Below are positions 53,703 through 64,000 of a stretch of DNA of 64,000 nt, one piece after another. The stretch is from assembly GCF_025133575.1 (NCBI RefSeq), contig NZ_CP104011.1:1798001-1862000 (forward strand), read 5' to 3'. Within the stretch, counting starts at the first letter, position 1, and each line of letters starts with the position of its first letter. This DNA is from Pseudomonas sp. GCEP-101. GTDB taxonomy: Bacteria > Pseudomonadota > Gammaproteobacteria > Pseudomonadales > Pseudomonadaceae. A program made the position numbers and the translations under genes. Under the pieces are notes generated by a model. It was not told the DNA's origin. It saw only the letters and a program-made list of their open reading frames with translations, and searched no databases.

Positions 53703-55492
53703 AGCTGCCCGGTCCCATGACGCTGCGCACGAGGTTGTTCCTGAGCATCTCGGCGCTCATCACGGTAGCGTTGCTGGGGCTGCTGCTCGGCTTGTTCAGC
53801 GTGATACTGAACGGCCGCGAGCAGGCCCAGCTGATCCAGCGCAACTTCGACGCCATCGAAGTCAGCCAGCGCCTGCGCCAGGCGCTGGGCGACGAGCTGG
53901 TGCAAGTGCTCAGCGCACGGCCTAGCCCGGAACACCTCGAGCTGGCGCGGACGCACTTCGCCCAGGCGCTGGAGCGCGGACGCACGCTGGCCCGCAACAC
54001 CAGCGACCGCCAGGCGCTGACGGAAATCGCCGATGCGCACCGCCTGTTCATCGAGGCCACCGACACGCCCGGCCCGGGCCGTCCGGAATTACTCGCCGAC
54101 AGCGACCTCAGCCGCACCCTCGACGTCCTGCGCAACCGCCTGATGGCGATGCACCAGGCCGCCATCAACAACATCAGCGTGGCCGAACGCTCCACGCGGG
54201 ATCGCTCGCTTTGGATCAGCGGGCTGCTCGGGCTGATCGGCATCGCCATCCTGCTGGTCGGCTTCTTCACCGCACACAGCATCGCGCGGCGCTTCGGTGC
54301 GCCCATCGAGACGCTGGCCAAGGCCGCGGACAAGATCGGCCAGGGCGAATTCGACGTGACCCTGCCGGTCTCCTCCGTGGCCGAGATGTCCTCCCTGAGC
54401 CGTCGCTTCGGCCTGATGGCGGAAGCCTTGCGCCTTTACCGCGCCAGCAATACCGAGGCGCTGGGTTCCGGGCGCAAGCGCCTGCTGGCGGTACTCGACA
54501 GCATCGATGACGGCCTGGTGATCCTCGACCGCCACGGCCGCATCGAACACGCCAACCCGGTCGCTACCCGCCAGCTGTTCGCCCACGGTGACCCGCAGGG
54601 CCAGGAGTTGGGCGCCATGCTGAGCAACCCGGCGCTGACCCAGGCGGTCCAGCGCGTGCTCAGCGGCAACCTGCTGGATGAAACCCCGCAGGACCTGGTG
54701 GTGGAGGTGGGCGGCGAAAGCCGCTTGCTGACCTGGGGCATGTCGCCGGTGAGCCATGACGACGGGCGCAATATCGGCGCGGTGATGGTGGTGCGCGACG
54801 TCACCGAGCAGCGCGCCTTCGAGCGGGTGCGCAACGACTTCGTGCTGCGCGCCTCCCATGAGCTGCGCACCCCGATGACCGGCATGCACATGGCCTTCGG
54901 GCTGCTCGCCGAGCGCCTGAAATTCCCCGAGGAATCCCGTGAACGCGACCTGGTGCGCACCGTCGACGAGGAGATGCACCGGCTGGTAAGGCTGATCAAC
55001 GACCTGTTGAATTTCTCCCGCTACCAGAGCGGCACCCAGAAGCTGGATCTGCAGTTGTGCGACGTCGGCGACCTGTTGCGCCAGGCACACGCGCGCTATG
55101 CCAGCGCTGCCGAGGAAAAGCGCATCGAGCTGGATCTGGAGATCGCCGACGACCTGCCGCCGATCAATATCGACCGCACGCAGATCGAGCGGGTGCTGGA
55201 TAACCTGATCGGCAACGCGCTGCGCCATACCCCCGAGGGCGGCACCATCCGGCTGCAGGCGCGCTGCCAGGAGGAGCGCGTGGCGATTGCCGTGGAAGAC
55301 AGCGGCGACGGTATCCCGCTCAGCCAGCAGGGGCGCATCTTCGAGCCCTTCGTGCAGGTCGGCCGCAAGAAGGGCGGGGTCGGGCTTGGCCTGGCGCTGT
55401 GCCGCGAAATCGTCCAGCTGCACGGCGGCCGTATCGCCCTGCGTTCGCAGCAGGGCAAGGGCTCGCGCTTCTATCTGCTGCTGCCGGTTTAA
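53699..55492 (+). CDS. kinB: KinB, membrane sensor histidine kinase
   Basis: 597 residues from a GTG that overlaps the algB stop; a Met six codons later is also possible. Two membrane helices (about 13-33 and 170-190) around a periplasmic sensor domain, HAMP (about 195-250), PAS ('LLAVLDSIDDGLVILDRHGRIEHANPVA'), HisKA with His 387 (HELRTP) and an ATPase domain with 'NLIGNALRHTP', 'DSGDGIP' and 'GVGLGLALCREIVQLHGG'. Phosphatase/kinase for AlgB. The stop TAA shares bases with the ampDh2 stop on the other strand. Confidence 0.96.
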   Translation: MKLPGPMTLRTRLFLSISALITVALLGLLLGLFSVILNGREQAQLIQRNFDAIEVSQRLRQALGDELVQVLSARPSPEHLELARTHFAQALERGRTLARNTSDRQALTEIADAHRLFIEATDTPGPGRPELLADSDLSRTLDVLRNRLMAMHQAAINNISVAERSTRDRSLWISGLLGLIGIAILLVGFFTAHSIARRFGAPIETLAKAADKIGQGEFDVTLPVSSVAEMSSLSRRFGLMAEALRLYRASNTEALGSGRKRLLAVLDSIDDGLVILDRHGRIEHANPVATRQLFAHGDPQGQELGAMLSNPALTQAVQRVLSGNLLDETPQDLVVEVGGESRLLTWGMSPVSHDDGRNIGAVMVVRDVTEQRAFERVRNDFVLRASHELRTPMTGMHMAFGLLAERLKFPEESRERDLVRTVDEEMHRLVRLINDLLNFSRYQSGTQKLDLQLCDVGDLLRQAHARYASAAEEKRIELDLEIADDLPPINIDRTQIERVLDNLIGNALRHTPEGGTIRLQARCQEERVAIAVEDSGDGIPLSQQGRIFEPFVQVGRKKGGVGLGLALCREIVQLHGGRIALRSQQGKGSRFYLLLPV

Positions 55493-56271
55493 GAGGTCGG
55501 TACGGCCAGCAGCAGCGCGGCGGTTTCCAGGTCCGGCTCGCCATCGAAGCGTTCCGGGCGGAAGCGCATCTGGAAGGCCGCGATCACGTTGCGGGTTTCC
55601 TCATCCATCGCCCCATTGAGCGGCACCGCGTAGCCATGGCGCGCGAGCTGCTGCTGGAACCAGCTCGGCGGCGGCAACTGGCCGTTCAGTTCAGCCAGGC
55701 GACGCGCCAATTCGCCCGGCTTGGGCCAGGGAATCAGGCCGGCATCCGCCAACTTCTTCCATGGAAACAAGGGCCCCGGGTCGACCTTGCGCTGCGGGGC
55801 GATGTCGCTGTGGCCGAGGATATGCTCCGGGGTGATGCCCTGGCGGCGGGTGATGTCCTTGAGCAAGGCGATCAATGCGTCGATCTGCGCATCCGGGTAG
55901 GGGTACCAGATCTTCCCGCTCGGGGTATCCCGGTAGCCAGGGTTCACCAGCTCGATGCCGATGGACGTGGAATTCAGCCAGGTGCGCCCCTGCCATTCGC
56001 TGGCGCCGGCGTGCCAGGCGCGGCGGTTTTCGTCCACCAGCTGGTAGATGGTCGCCGGGTTGTCGCCGATCAGGTAGTGCGCGCTCACCTCGCCGTGGGT
56101 CAGCAGCGCCAGCGAGCGCGGCAGGTTGGCCGAGGTGTAGTGGACGATGACGTACTGGATGCGGCTGTCCTGGTTCCTCGACACGTACTCGCGATCGATC
56201 TGCAGGCCCTGGTCGGCGCAGCCGGCGAGCAAGGTGGCGAGGAAGGCGAAGGTCAGGACGCGCAACATCAT
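55489..56271 (-). CDS. ampDh2: AmpDh2, N-acetylmuramoyl-L-alanine amidase lipoprotein
   Basis: 260 residues. Lipoprotein signal ending LLAGC (Cys 18). Amidase_2 domain with zinc ligands: His in 'VIVHYTSAN', His in 'GHSDIAPQRKVDPGP' and the Asp of the same motif; 'GIELVNPG' carries the catalytic Glu. A C-terminal peptidoglycan-binding helical domain follows ('NGAMDEETRNVIAAFQMRF'). It cleaves the MurNAc-L-Ala bond of murein in the periplasm, anchored to the outer membrane, and influences AmpC induction. Convergent with kinB, with a 4-base overlap at TTAA. Confidence 0.93.
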   Translation of the reverse strand: MMLRVLTFAFLATLLAGCADQGLQIDREYVSRNQDSRIQYVIVHYTSANLPRSLALLTHGEVSAHYLIGDNPATIYQLVDENRRAWHAGASEWQGRTWLNSTSIGIELVNPGYRDTPSGKIWYPYPDAQIDALIALLKDITRRQGITPEHILGHSDIAPQRKVDPGPLFPWKKLADAGLIPWPKPGELARRLAELNGQLPPPSWFQQQLARHGYAVPLNGAMDEETRNVIAAFQMRFRPERFDGEPDLETAALLLAVPTS

Positions 56272-56284
56272 GGCAATTCTCGGA

Positions 56285-56872
56285 TCAGGCGGCGATGTGC
56301 AGGAAGCTGCGCACGTTCTGCAGGAGCATGTTCACGCTGAGCATGATCAGCAGCATGCCGGCCAGCCGCTCCACCGCCATCAGCCCGCGCGGGCCGAGGA
56401 AGCGCTGGAGGAACGCCGCCTGCATGAGGATGAAGGCAGTGGCCGCCCAGGCCAGGATCACCGCCAGATACAGCTCCCACAAGGGACCAGTGTAGGTGCT
56501 GCGCAGGGTGATCAGCATCGCCAGCGCCGACGGCCCCGCCACCGCCGGGGTGGCCAGCGGCACGAACAGCGGTTCGTTGTCCGGCATGTCGCCGAGCACG
56601 CCCTGGGGCGTGGGGAAGATCAGGCGCATGGCGACGACGAACAGGATGATGCCGCCGGCGATCCCGGTGGCTTCCTTGGACAGGCCCAGCCCGGTGAGGA
56701 TGTGCTCACCCAGGGTGAGGAACAGCAGCAACAGGCCCAGGGCGAACAGCAGCTCACGCAGTGCCACTTTCAGACGGCGTTCGGCGGGGACGGACTTGAG
56801 GGCGGCCAGGAATACCGCGATGTTGCCGAACGGGTCGGTGATCAGAAAGATCAGGATGGCGACGCCAAGCAT
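56285..56872 (-). CDS. MarC family inner-membrane protein (YhgN-like)
   Basis: 195 residues from the ATG at 56872, matching the length of E. coli YhgN; a GTG at 56947 is in frame but adds a hydrophilic stretch unlike the family. Six helices; signatures 'ILIFLITDPFGNIAVFLAALK', 'GIAGGIILFVVAMRLIFP' and 'LATPAVAGPSALAMLITL'. MarC proteins are of unknown function despite the name. 13 bases separate its end from the ampDh2 start, so they may be co-transcribed. Confidence 0.85.
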   Translation of the reverse strand: MLGVAILIFLITDPFGNIAVFLAALKSVPAERRLKVALRELLFALGLLLLFLTLGEHILTGLGLSKEATGIAGGIILFVVAMRLIFPTPQGVLGDMPDNEPLFVPLATPAVAGPSALAMLITLRSTYTGPLWELYLAVILAWAATAFILMQAAFLQRFLGPRGLMAVERLAGMLLIMLSVNMLLQNVRSFLHIAA

Positions 56873-56991
56873 GACCGGGAAAACTCCAGCGAGAACGAGG
56901 CGCCACACGTGTCGCGCGGCGGCCTGTGAATAACGGGGAACGTGCACTGCCCTGTGGATAACAACTTACCCACAGGACGCGGGCGCAGCCA

Positions 56992-58359
56992 TCAGGATTT
57001 CTTGATTTTCTCCGGACGCTTCCAGCCTTCGATCACCCGCTGCTTGGCGCGACCGACGCCCAGGGTGCCGGCCGGCACCTCGGCGGTGATGGTCGAACCC
57101 GCGCCAGTCGTGGCGCCGGATCCGATATCCACAGGGGCCACCAGGGAGTTGTTGGAGCCGATGAAGACGTCTTCGCCGATGGTGGTGCGCCACTTGTTCG
57201 CGCCATCGTAGTTGCAGGTGATGGTGCCGGCGCCGATGTTGGTGCGCGCACCGACTTCGCTGTCGCCCAGGTAGGTCAGGTGGCCGACCTTCACGCCGTC
57301 CTGCAGGTGGGCGTTCTTCAGCTCGACGAAGTTACCCACATGCACCTTGCGCTCGAGCACGCTGCCCGGACGCAGGCGGGCGAAGGGGCCGACGTCGCTG
57401 TCCGGGCCGACATGGGCGCCTTCCAGGTGCGAGTTGGCCTTGATGATGGCGCCACGGCGCAGGGTGCTGTCCTTGATGTAGCAGTTCGGGCCGATCTGCA
57501 CGTCGTCCTCGATCTCCACCTGGCCTTCGAGGATCACGTTGACGTCGATGGTCACGTCGCGGCCGACGCTGACCTCGCCACGCACGTCGAAGCGCGCCGG
57601 ATCGATCAGGGTGACGCCCTGGGCCATCAGCCGACGCGCCACGCGCAGCTGGAAGAAGCGCTCCAGCTCGGAAAGCTGCAGGCGGTCGTTGGCGCCCTGG
57701 GTTTCCATGGCCACCTGCGGTTGTGCGGTGGCCACGCGCAGGCCGTCGCCCACGGCCATGGCGATCACGTCGGTGAGGTAGTACTCGCCCTGGGCATTGG
57801 CATTGGACAGGCGCGACAGCCAGCCCAGCAGGCGCTCACGCGGTGCGGCGAGGATGCCGGTGTTGCCCTCGCGGATGGCACGCTGCTCGGCAGTGGCATC
57901 CTTCTGCTCGACGATGGCCTGAACCTCGCCCGCGGCGTCCCGGATGATGCGGCCGTAACCGGTGGGATCGTCCAGTTCGACGGTCAGCAACGCCAACTGT
58001 TCCGGAGTGGCCTGCGCCATCAGGCGCTCCAGGGTCGGCTGCTCGATCAGCGGCACGTCGCCGTAGAGGATCAGCACGTTGTCCGCACTCAGGAACGGCG
58101 CGGCCTGCGCCACAGCGTGGCCGGTGCCCAGTTGCTGTTCCTGGATCACGAAATTCAGGTCATCCGCCTGCAGGCGCTCACGCACCCGGTCGGCGCCATG
58201 GCCAATCACCACATGGATGCGCGACGGGCCGAGGCCGCGGGCGGTATCGATCACATGGGCGAGCATCGGTTTGCCAGCGACCGGATGCAGGACTTTCGGC
58301 AGGGCCGAGCGCATACGGGTGCCCTGGCCTGCGGCGAGGATGACGATTTCAAGGGACAT
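56992..58359 (-). CDS. glmU: GlmU, bifunctional UDP-GlcNAc pyrophosphorylase / GlcN-1-P acetyltransferase
   Basis: 455 residues. N-terminal uridyltransferase domain with '[11 protein letters not shown]' (8-18) and Lys in '[13 protein letters not shown]'; 'LYGDVPL' for metal and uridine. C-terminal left-handed beta-helix acetyltransferase ('[25 protein letters not shown]', '[19 protein letters not shown]', 'GSNNSLVAP'). Makes UDP-GlcNAc for murein and LPS. Lies after atpC on the same strand, as in other Pseudomonas, separated by a terminator. Confidence 0.97.
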   Translation of the reverse strand: MSLEIVILAAGQGTRMRSALPKVLHPVAGKPMLAHVIDTARGLGPSRIHVVIGHGADRVRERLQADDLNFVIQEQQLGTGHAVAQAAPFLSADNVLILYGDVPLIEQPTLERLMAQATPEQLALLTVELDDPTGYGRIIRDAAGEVQAIVEQKDATAEQRAIREGNTGILAAPRERLLGWLSRLSNANAQGEYYLTDVIAMAVGDGLRVATAQPQVAMETQGANDRLQLSELERFFQLRVARRLMAQGVTLIDPARFDVRGEVSVGRDVTIDVNVILEGQVEIEDDVQIGPNCYIKDSTLRRGAIIKANSHLEGAHVGPDSDVGPFARLRPGSVLERKVHVGNFVELKNAHLQDGVKVGHLTYLGDSEVGARTNIGAGTITCNYDGANKWRTTIGEDVFIGSNNSLVAPVDIGSGATTGAGSTITAEVPAGTLGVGRAKQRVIEGWKRPEKIKKS

Positions 58360-58402
58360 GAGTGAAGGACCGTCCTGGTGAGCGGGAAAAGACCAAGTGT
58401 AT

Positions 58403-58437
58403 AAAAAGAAAAAGGGTAGCCAAGGCTACCCTTTTCC
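58403..58437 (-). terminator. Intrinsic terminator of the atp operon
   Basis: Minus strand: AAAAGGGTAGCC-TT-GGCTACCC followed by TTTTTCTTTTT. Perfect 8-bp core stem extended by A-T pairs. Between atpC and glmU, so glmU probably has its own promoter or relies on read-through. Confidence 0.9.
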
Positions 58438-58473
58438 CATTTGTCGCTAAAGCCCGAGGGGCTTCGCGCCAGC

Positions 58474-58899
58474 TTAGCCGCCGTACTTCTTGCGAACCTG
58501 CTGGACCGTGCGCAGTTGCGCTGCGGCTTCGGCCAGGCGGGCTGCGGCGGAGCTGTAGTCGAACTCTGCACCTTTACCTTGCAGAGCCTTCTCAGCTTCC
58601 TTCAGTGCGGTCTGGGCAGCCGCTTCGTCGAGGTCACCTGCGCGAATCACGGTGTCGGCGAGAACCTTGACCATGTTCGGCTGTACTTCGAGGAAGCCAC
58701 CGGAGATGTAGTACACCTCCTGCTCGCCACCCTGCTTCACCAGGCGGATCGGACCCGGCTTGAGCTCGGTGATCAGCGGCGCGTGGCCCGGAGCGATACC
58801 CAGATCGCCCAGGGAGCCGTGCGCTACGACCAGCTCGACCAGACCGGAGAAGATCTCCGCTTCGGCGCTGACGATGTCGCAGTGGACTGTAATAGCCAT
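58474..58899 (-). CDS. atpC: ATP synthase epsilon subunit
   Basis: 141 residues: N-terminal beta-sandwich ('[19 protein letters not shown]', '[19 protein letters not shown]', '[21 protein letters not shown]') and C-terminal helical hairpin ('[33 protein letters not shown]'). Central-stalk subunit that couples F1 and Fo and inhibits hydrolysis. Last gene of the operon, 40 bases after atpD, followed by the terminator. Confidence 0.97.
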   Translation of the reverse strand: MAITVHCDIVSAEAEIFSGLVELVVAHGSLGDLGIAPGHAPLITELKPGPIRLVKQGGEQEVYYISGGFLEVQPNMVKVLADTVIRAGDLDEAAAQTALKEAEKALQGKGAEFDYSSAAARLAEAAAQLRTVQQVRKKYGG

Positions 58900-58939
58900 A
58901 CCCTTGCCTCACGTAAGCGCCCGTTGCCGGGCGCACGGA

Positions 58940-60346
<1,407 letters not shown>

Positions 60347-61207
60347 TTACACCGCGGCAGCGCCGCCGACGATTTCCGAGATTTCCTGGGTGATCGCCGC
60401 CTGACGTGCCTTGTTGTAGATCAGTTGCAGACCACTGATCAGATCACCGGCGTTGTCGGTAGCGTTCTTCATTGCAATCATCCGGGCCGCCTGCTCACAG
60501 GCGTTGTTCTCAACCACGGCCTGGTACACCTGGGATTCCACGTAGCGCACCAGCAGACCGTCGAGGAGGGCCTTGGCGTCGGGTTCGTAGAGGTAGTCCC
60601 AGTGGTGCTTCAGCTCGGCATTGTCCTCGGCCACCAGCGGAATCAGCTGTTCCACGGTCGGCTTCTGGGTCATGGTGTTGACGAACTTGTTGGAAACCAC
60701 GTACAGGCGATCGATACGACCTTCCAGGTAGGCATCCAGCATGACCTTGACGCTGCCGATCAGATCATTGATCGACGGCTCTTCGCCCAGGTGGCTGATA
60801 GCTGCAACCACGTTGCCGCCATAGCTCTTGAAGAAGGATGCACCCTTGGAGCCGATCACGCAGAGGTCGATCTCCGCGCCACGATCGCGCTGCCCGCTCA
60901 TGTCCTTGACGAGCGCCTTGAACAGGTTGATGTTCAGGCCGCCGGCCAGGCCACGGTCGGAGCTCACCACGATGTAGCCGACGCGCTTTACTTCACGCTC
61001 GACCATGAACGGGTGACGGTATTCCGGGTTGGCGTTGGCCAGATGGCCGATCACCTGGCGAATGCGCTCCGCGTAGGGACGGCCGGCCGCCATGCGCATT
61101 TGTGCCTTGCGCATCTTGCTCACCGCCACCTTTTCCATGGCATTGGTGATTTTTTGCGTGCTTTTGATGCTCGCAATCTTGCTGCGAATCTCTTTTGCGC
61201 CTGCCAT
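60347..61207 (-). CDS. atpG: ATP synthase gamma subunit
   Basis: 286 residues, with N-terminal '[20 protein letters not shown]' and C-terminal '[35 protein letters not shown]' coiled-coil helices forming the rotor shaft. '[18 protein letters not shown]' in the middle. 52 bases after atpA. Confidence 0.98.
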   Translation of the reverse strand: MAGAKEIRSKIASIKSTQKITNAMEKVAVSKMRKAQMRMAAGRPYAERIRQVIGHLANANPEYRHPFMVEREVKRVGYIVVSSDRGLAGGLNINLFKALVKDMSGQRDRGAEIDLCVIGSKGASFFKSYGGNVVAAISHLGEEPSINDLIGSVKVMLDAYLEGRIDRLYVVSNKFVNTMTQKPTVEQLIPLVAEDNAELKHHWDYLYEPDAKALLDGLLVRYVESQVYQAVVENNACEQAARMIAMKNATDNAGDLISGLQLIYNKARQAAITQEISEIVGGAAAV

Positions 61208-61259
61208 TTCACACCTATCGGTTTAGCAGGCGGGGGCCATTAACGACCCCCGCTGCGGC

Positions 61260-62804
<1,545 letters not shown>

Positions 62805-62822
62805 GCCGCTGCCCCTTCAAAC

Positions 62823-63359
62823 TCAAGATTTCAACGCTTCGGCCAGTTTCGCGATTTTGCCGCGCACCGAGCCATCGATTACCAAGTCACCGGCGCGGAT
62901 CACCACGCCGCCGATCAGGCTCGCGTCTTCCGACGCATGAAGTCGCACTTCGCGACTGAGCCGGGCGCTGAGAGCCTTGGCGAGTTTGTCCTGCTGTTCC
63001 TGGTCCAGGGCGAAGGCACTGGTGACCTCGACCTCGACCAGCTTTTCCTGCTCGGCCTTGAGTTGCTCGAACATCACGAAGATGGTCGGCAGCAGGTCGA
63101 GCCGCTTGTTTTCAGCCACAGTCCGGACGAAGTTCTGGGCCGGAGCATTGAGCTTGTCGCCACACACGTCGATCAGCGCGTCAGCCTTGGCTGCCGCGGT
63201 CAGCTGGGGCTCTTTGAGCAGCTGGCGCACGGTGTCGTCCTGCGACACTGCAGCCAGCACACCCAGAGCAGCGGACCAATCGGCCAGTTGCTGATGAGCC
63301 TGGGCGTACTCGAAAGCCGCCTTCGCGTATGGACGAGCCAATGTGGTCAGTTCTGCCAT
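62823..63359 (-). CDS. atpH: ATP synthase delta subunit
   Basis: 178 residues; '[17 protein letters not shown]' start, helical N-domain and C-terminal '[32 protein letters not shown]'. Links F1 to the peripheral stalk. 12 bases after atpF. Confidence 0.97.
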   Translation of the reverse strand: MAELTTLARPYAKAAFEYAQAHQQLADWSAALGVLAAVSQDDTVRQLLKEPQLTAAAKADALIDVCGDKLNAPAQNFVRTVAENKRLDLLPTIFVMFEQLKAEQEKLVEVEVTSAFALDQEQQDKLAKALSARLSREVRLHASEDASLIGGVVIRAGDLVIDGSVRGKIAKLAEALKS

Positions 63360-63371
63360 ATCGCCCTCTGC

Positions 63372-63842
63372 TTAGATCTCGGCGGCCAGTTGATCAACCA
63401 GCTGCTTTTGCGCGTTGGCATCGATCGAAGCACCCAGGATCTTCTCTGCGCCGGAGACAGCCAGGGCACCCACTTGGGCACGCAGGGCGTCTTTGACGCT
63501 GTTGAGTTCCTGTTCGATCTGGGCTTTGGCCTGAGCGATCATGCGATCACCTTCGGCACGGGCCTGATCACGGGCTTCGTCAACGATCTGGTTAGCGCTC
63601 TTCTTCGCCTGCTCGATGATTTCGGCTGCCTGAGCCTTGGCTTCGCGCAGTTGCGCGCCGGCTTTCTCGTGGGCCAGTTCCAGGTCACGAGCTGCGCGGT
63701 TGGCAGCGTCCAGGCCGTCGGCGATCTTCTTCTGACGCTCGTGCAGTGCCGCGATGACCGGCGGCCACACGAACTTCATGCAGAAGAGGACGAAGATGGC
63801 GAACGCGATGGCCTGGCCAATCAGAGTTGCATTAATGTTCAC
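63372..63842 (-). CDS. atpF: ATP synthase b subunit
   Basis: 156 residues: one N-terminal membrane helix ('[22 protein letters not shown]') and a long Ala/Lys/Glu-rich helix for the peripheral stalk. Between atpE and atpH. Confidence 0.97.
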   Translation of the reverse strand: MNINATLIGQAIAFAIFVLFCMKFVWPPVIAALHERQKKIADGLDAANRAARDLELAHEKAGAQLREAKAQAAEIIEQAKKSANQIVDEARDQARAEGDRMIAQAKAQIEQELNSVKDALRAQVGALAVSGAEKILGASIDANAQKQLVDQLAAEI

Positions 63843-63894
63843 GCCAATACCTCGCTCGTTCGTTGTTCAGTCACAGATTTCCGCTGTCGGGAAA

Positions 63895-64000
63895 TTAGTG
63901 GGCAACCTGAGCAATGAACGGGTTAGCGAAGGTGAAGAACAGAGCGATACCAACACCGATCATGGTCACGGCGTCGAGCAGACCAGCGACGATGAACATC
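63895..64000 (-). CDS. atpE: ATP synthase c subunit, 5' part outside window
   Basis: The last 34 residues and stop are in the window, ending '[13 protein letters not shown]'. The sequence contains '[10 protein letters not shown]', where the Asp is the proton-carrying residue of the c-ring (Asp 61 equivalent). The frame leaves the right edge. Upstream atpB and atpI are expected beyond the window. Confidence 0.95.
   Translation of the reverse strand, partial: MFIVAGLLDAVTMIGVGIALFFTFANPFIAQVAH

Noticed and set aside
56873..56947. GTG start adding 25 residues to the MarC-like protein
   Set aside because: The added stretch is hydrophilic and the shorter form matches the length of YhgN.

Overview
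This GC-rich window reads as a Pseudomonas chromosome, probably from the P. nitroreducens / P. citronellolis / P. knackmussii side of the P. aeruginosa group. The evidence is the paired algB-kinB genes, the atp operon followed by glmU, a P. aeruginosa-like carnitine catabolism cluster, and many REP-like intergenic repeats of the 'GTAGGAGCGGA...GTCCGC' type. The species is an inference. I see no rRNA, tRNA, CRISPR array or complete insertion sequence.

Layout. 1-14150 (minus): a two-partner secretion / contact-dependent inhibition locus. It has a cdiB-type outer-membrane transporter, three small lipoproteins (CsgG-like, DUF4810-like, GNA1162/DUF799-like), and then a giant cdiA that runs off the left edge just after its VENN motif, so the toxin and immunity genes lie outside. 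14318-23012: a small unknown gene, then a carnitine and gamma-butyrobetaine catabolic cluster (caiX-cdhC-cdhA-cdhB-hydrolase-dioxygenase) with the divergent regulator cdhR, then an NTF2-like gene. 23350-27840 (minus): a GMC oxidoreductase downstream of a TauABC/SsuABC-type importer of unknown substrate. 28159-42042: mixed housekeeping and accessory genes (large secreted Tyr/Gly-rich protein, AEC transporter, CitMHS citrate transporter, TerC, LEA2 lipoprotein, PQQ-type sugar dehydrogenase, Na/Pi transporter, AraC regulator, SDR epimerase, M16 peptidase).

42066-56872 resembles the P. aeruginosa PA5475-PA5485 neighbourhood: GNAT, citrate-type MFS symporter, a protease-like lipoprotein, SpmAB-like membrane protein, gltP, a DUF3313 lipoprotein, an Ivy-type lysozyme inhibitor, a 53-residue UPF0391 membrane protein, a one-TM protein, a DUF2383 protein, a BON-domain protein, algB-kinB, ampDh2 and MarC. 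56992-64000 (minus): glmU and the atp operon (atpC, D, G, A, H, F, and the 3' part of atpE) with a clear intrinsic terminator after atpC.

Most interesting points: (i) the lipoprotein trio between cdiB and cdiA, with two perfect hairpins before cdiA, as a possible accessory module for CdiA export; (ii) the drop in GC just past the VENN motif; (iii) a strong plus-strand terminator at about 14.8 kb with no gene in front of it (candidate sRNA); (iv) a 145-bp palindromic MITE-like element ending on the cdhA stop codon, and a composite repeat present three times; (v) sixteen perfect DnaA-box 9-mers (TTATCCACA) scattered through the window; (vi) a consensus-like sigma-54 promoter for the BON gene, divergent from the sigma-54-type activator gene algB.
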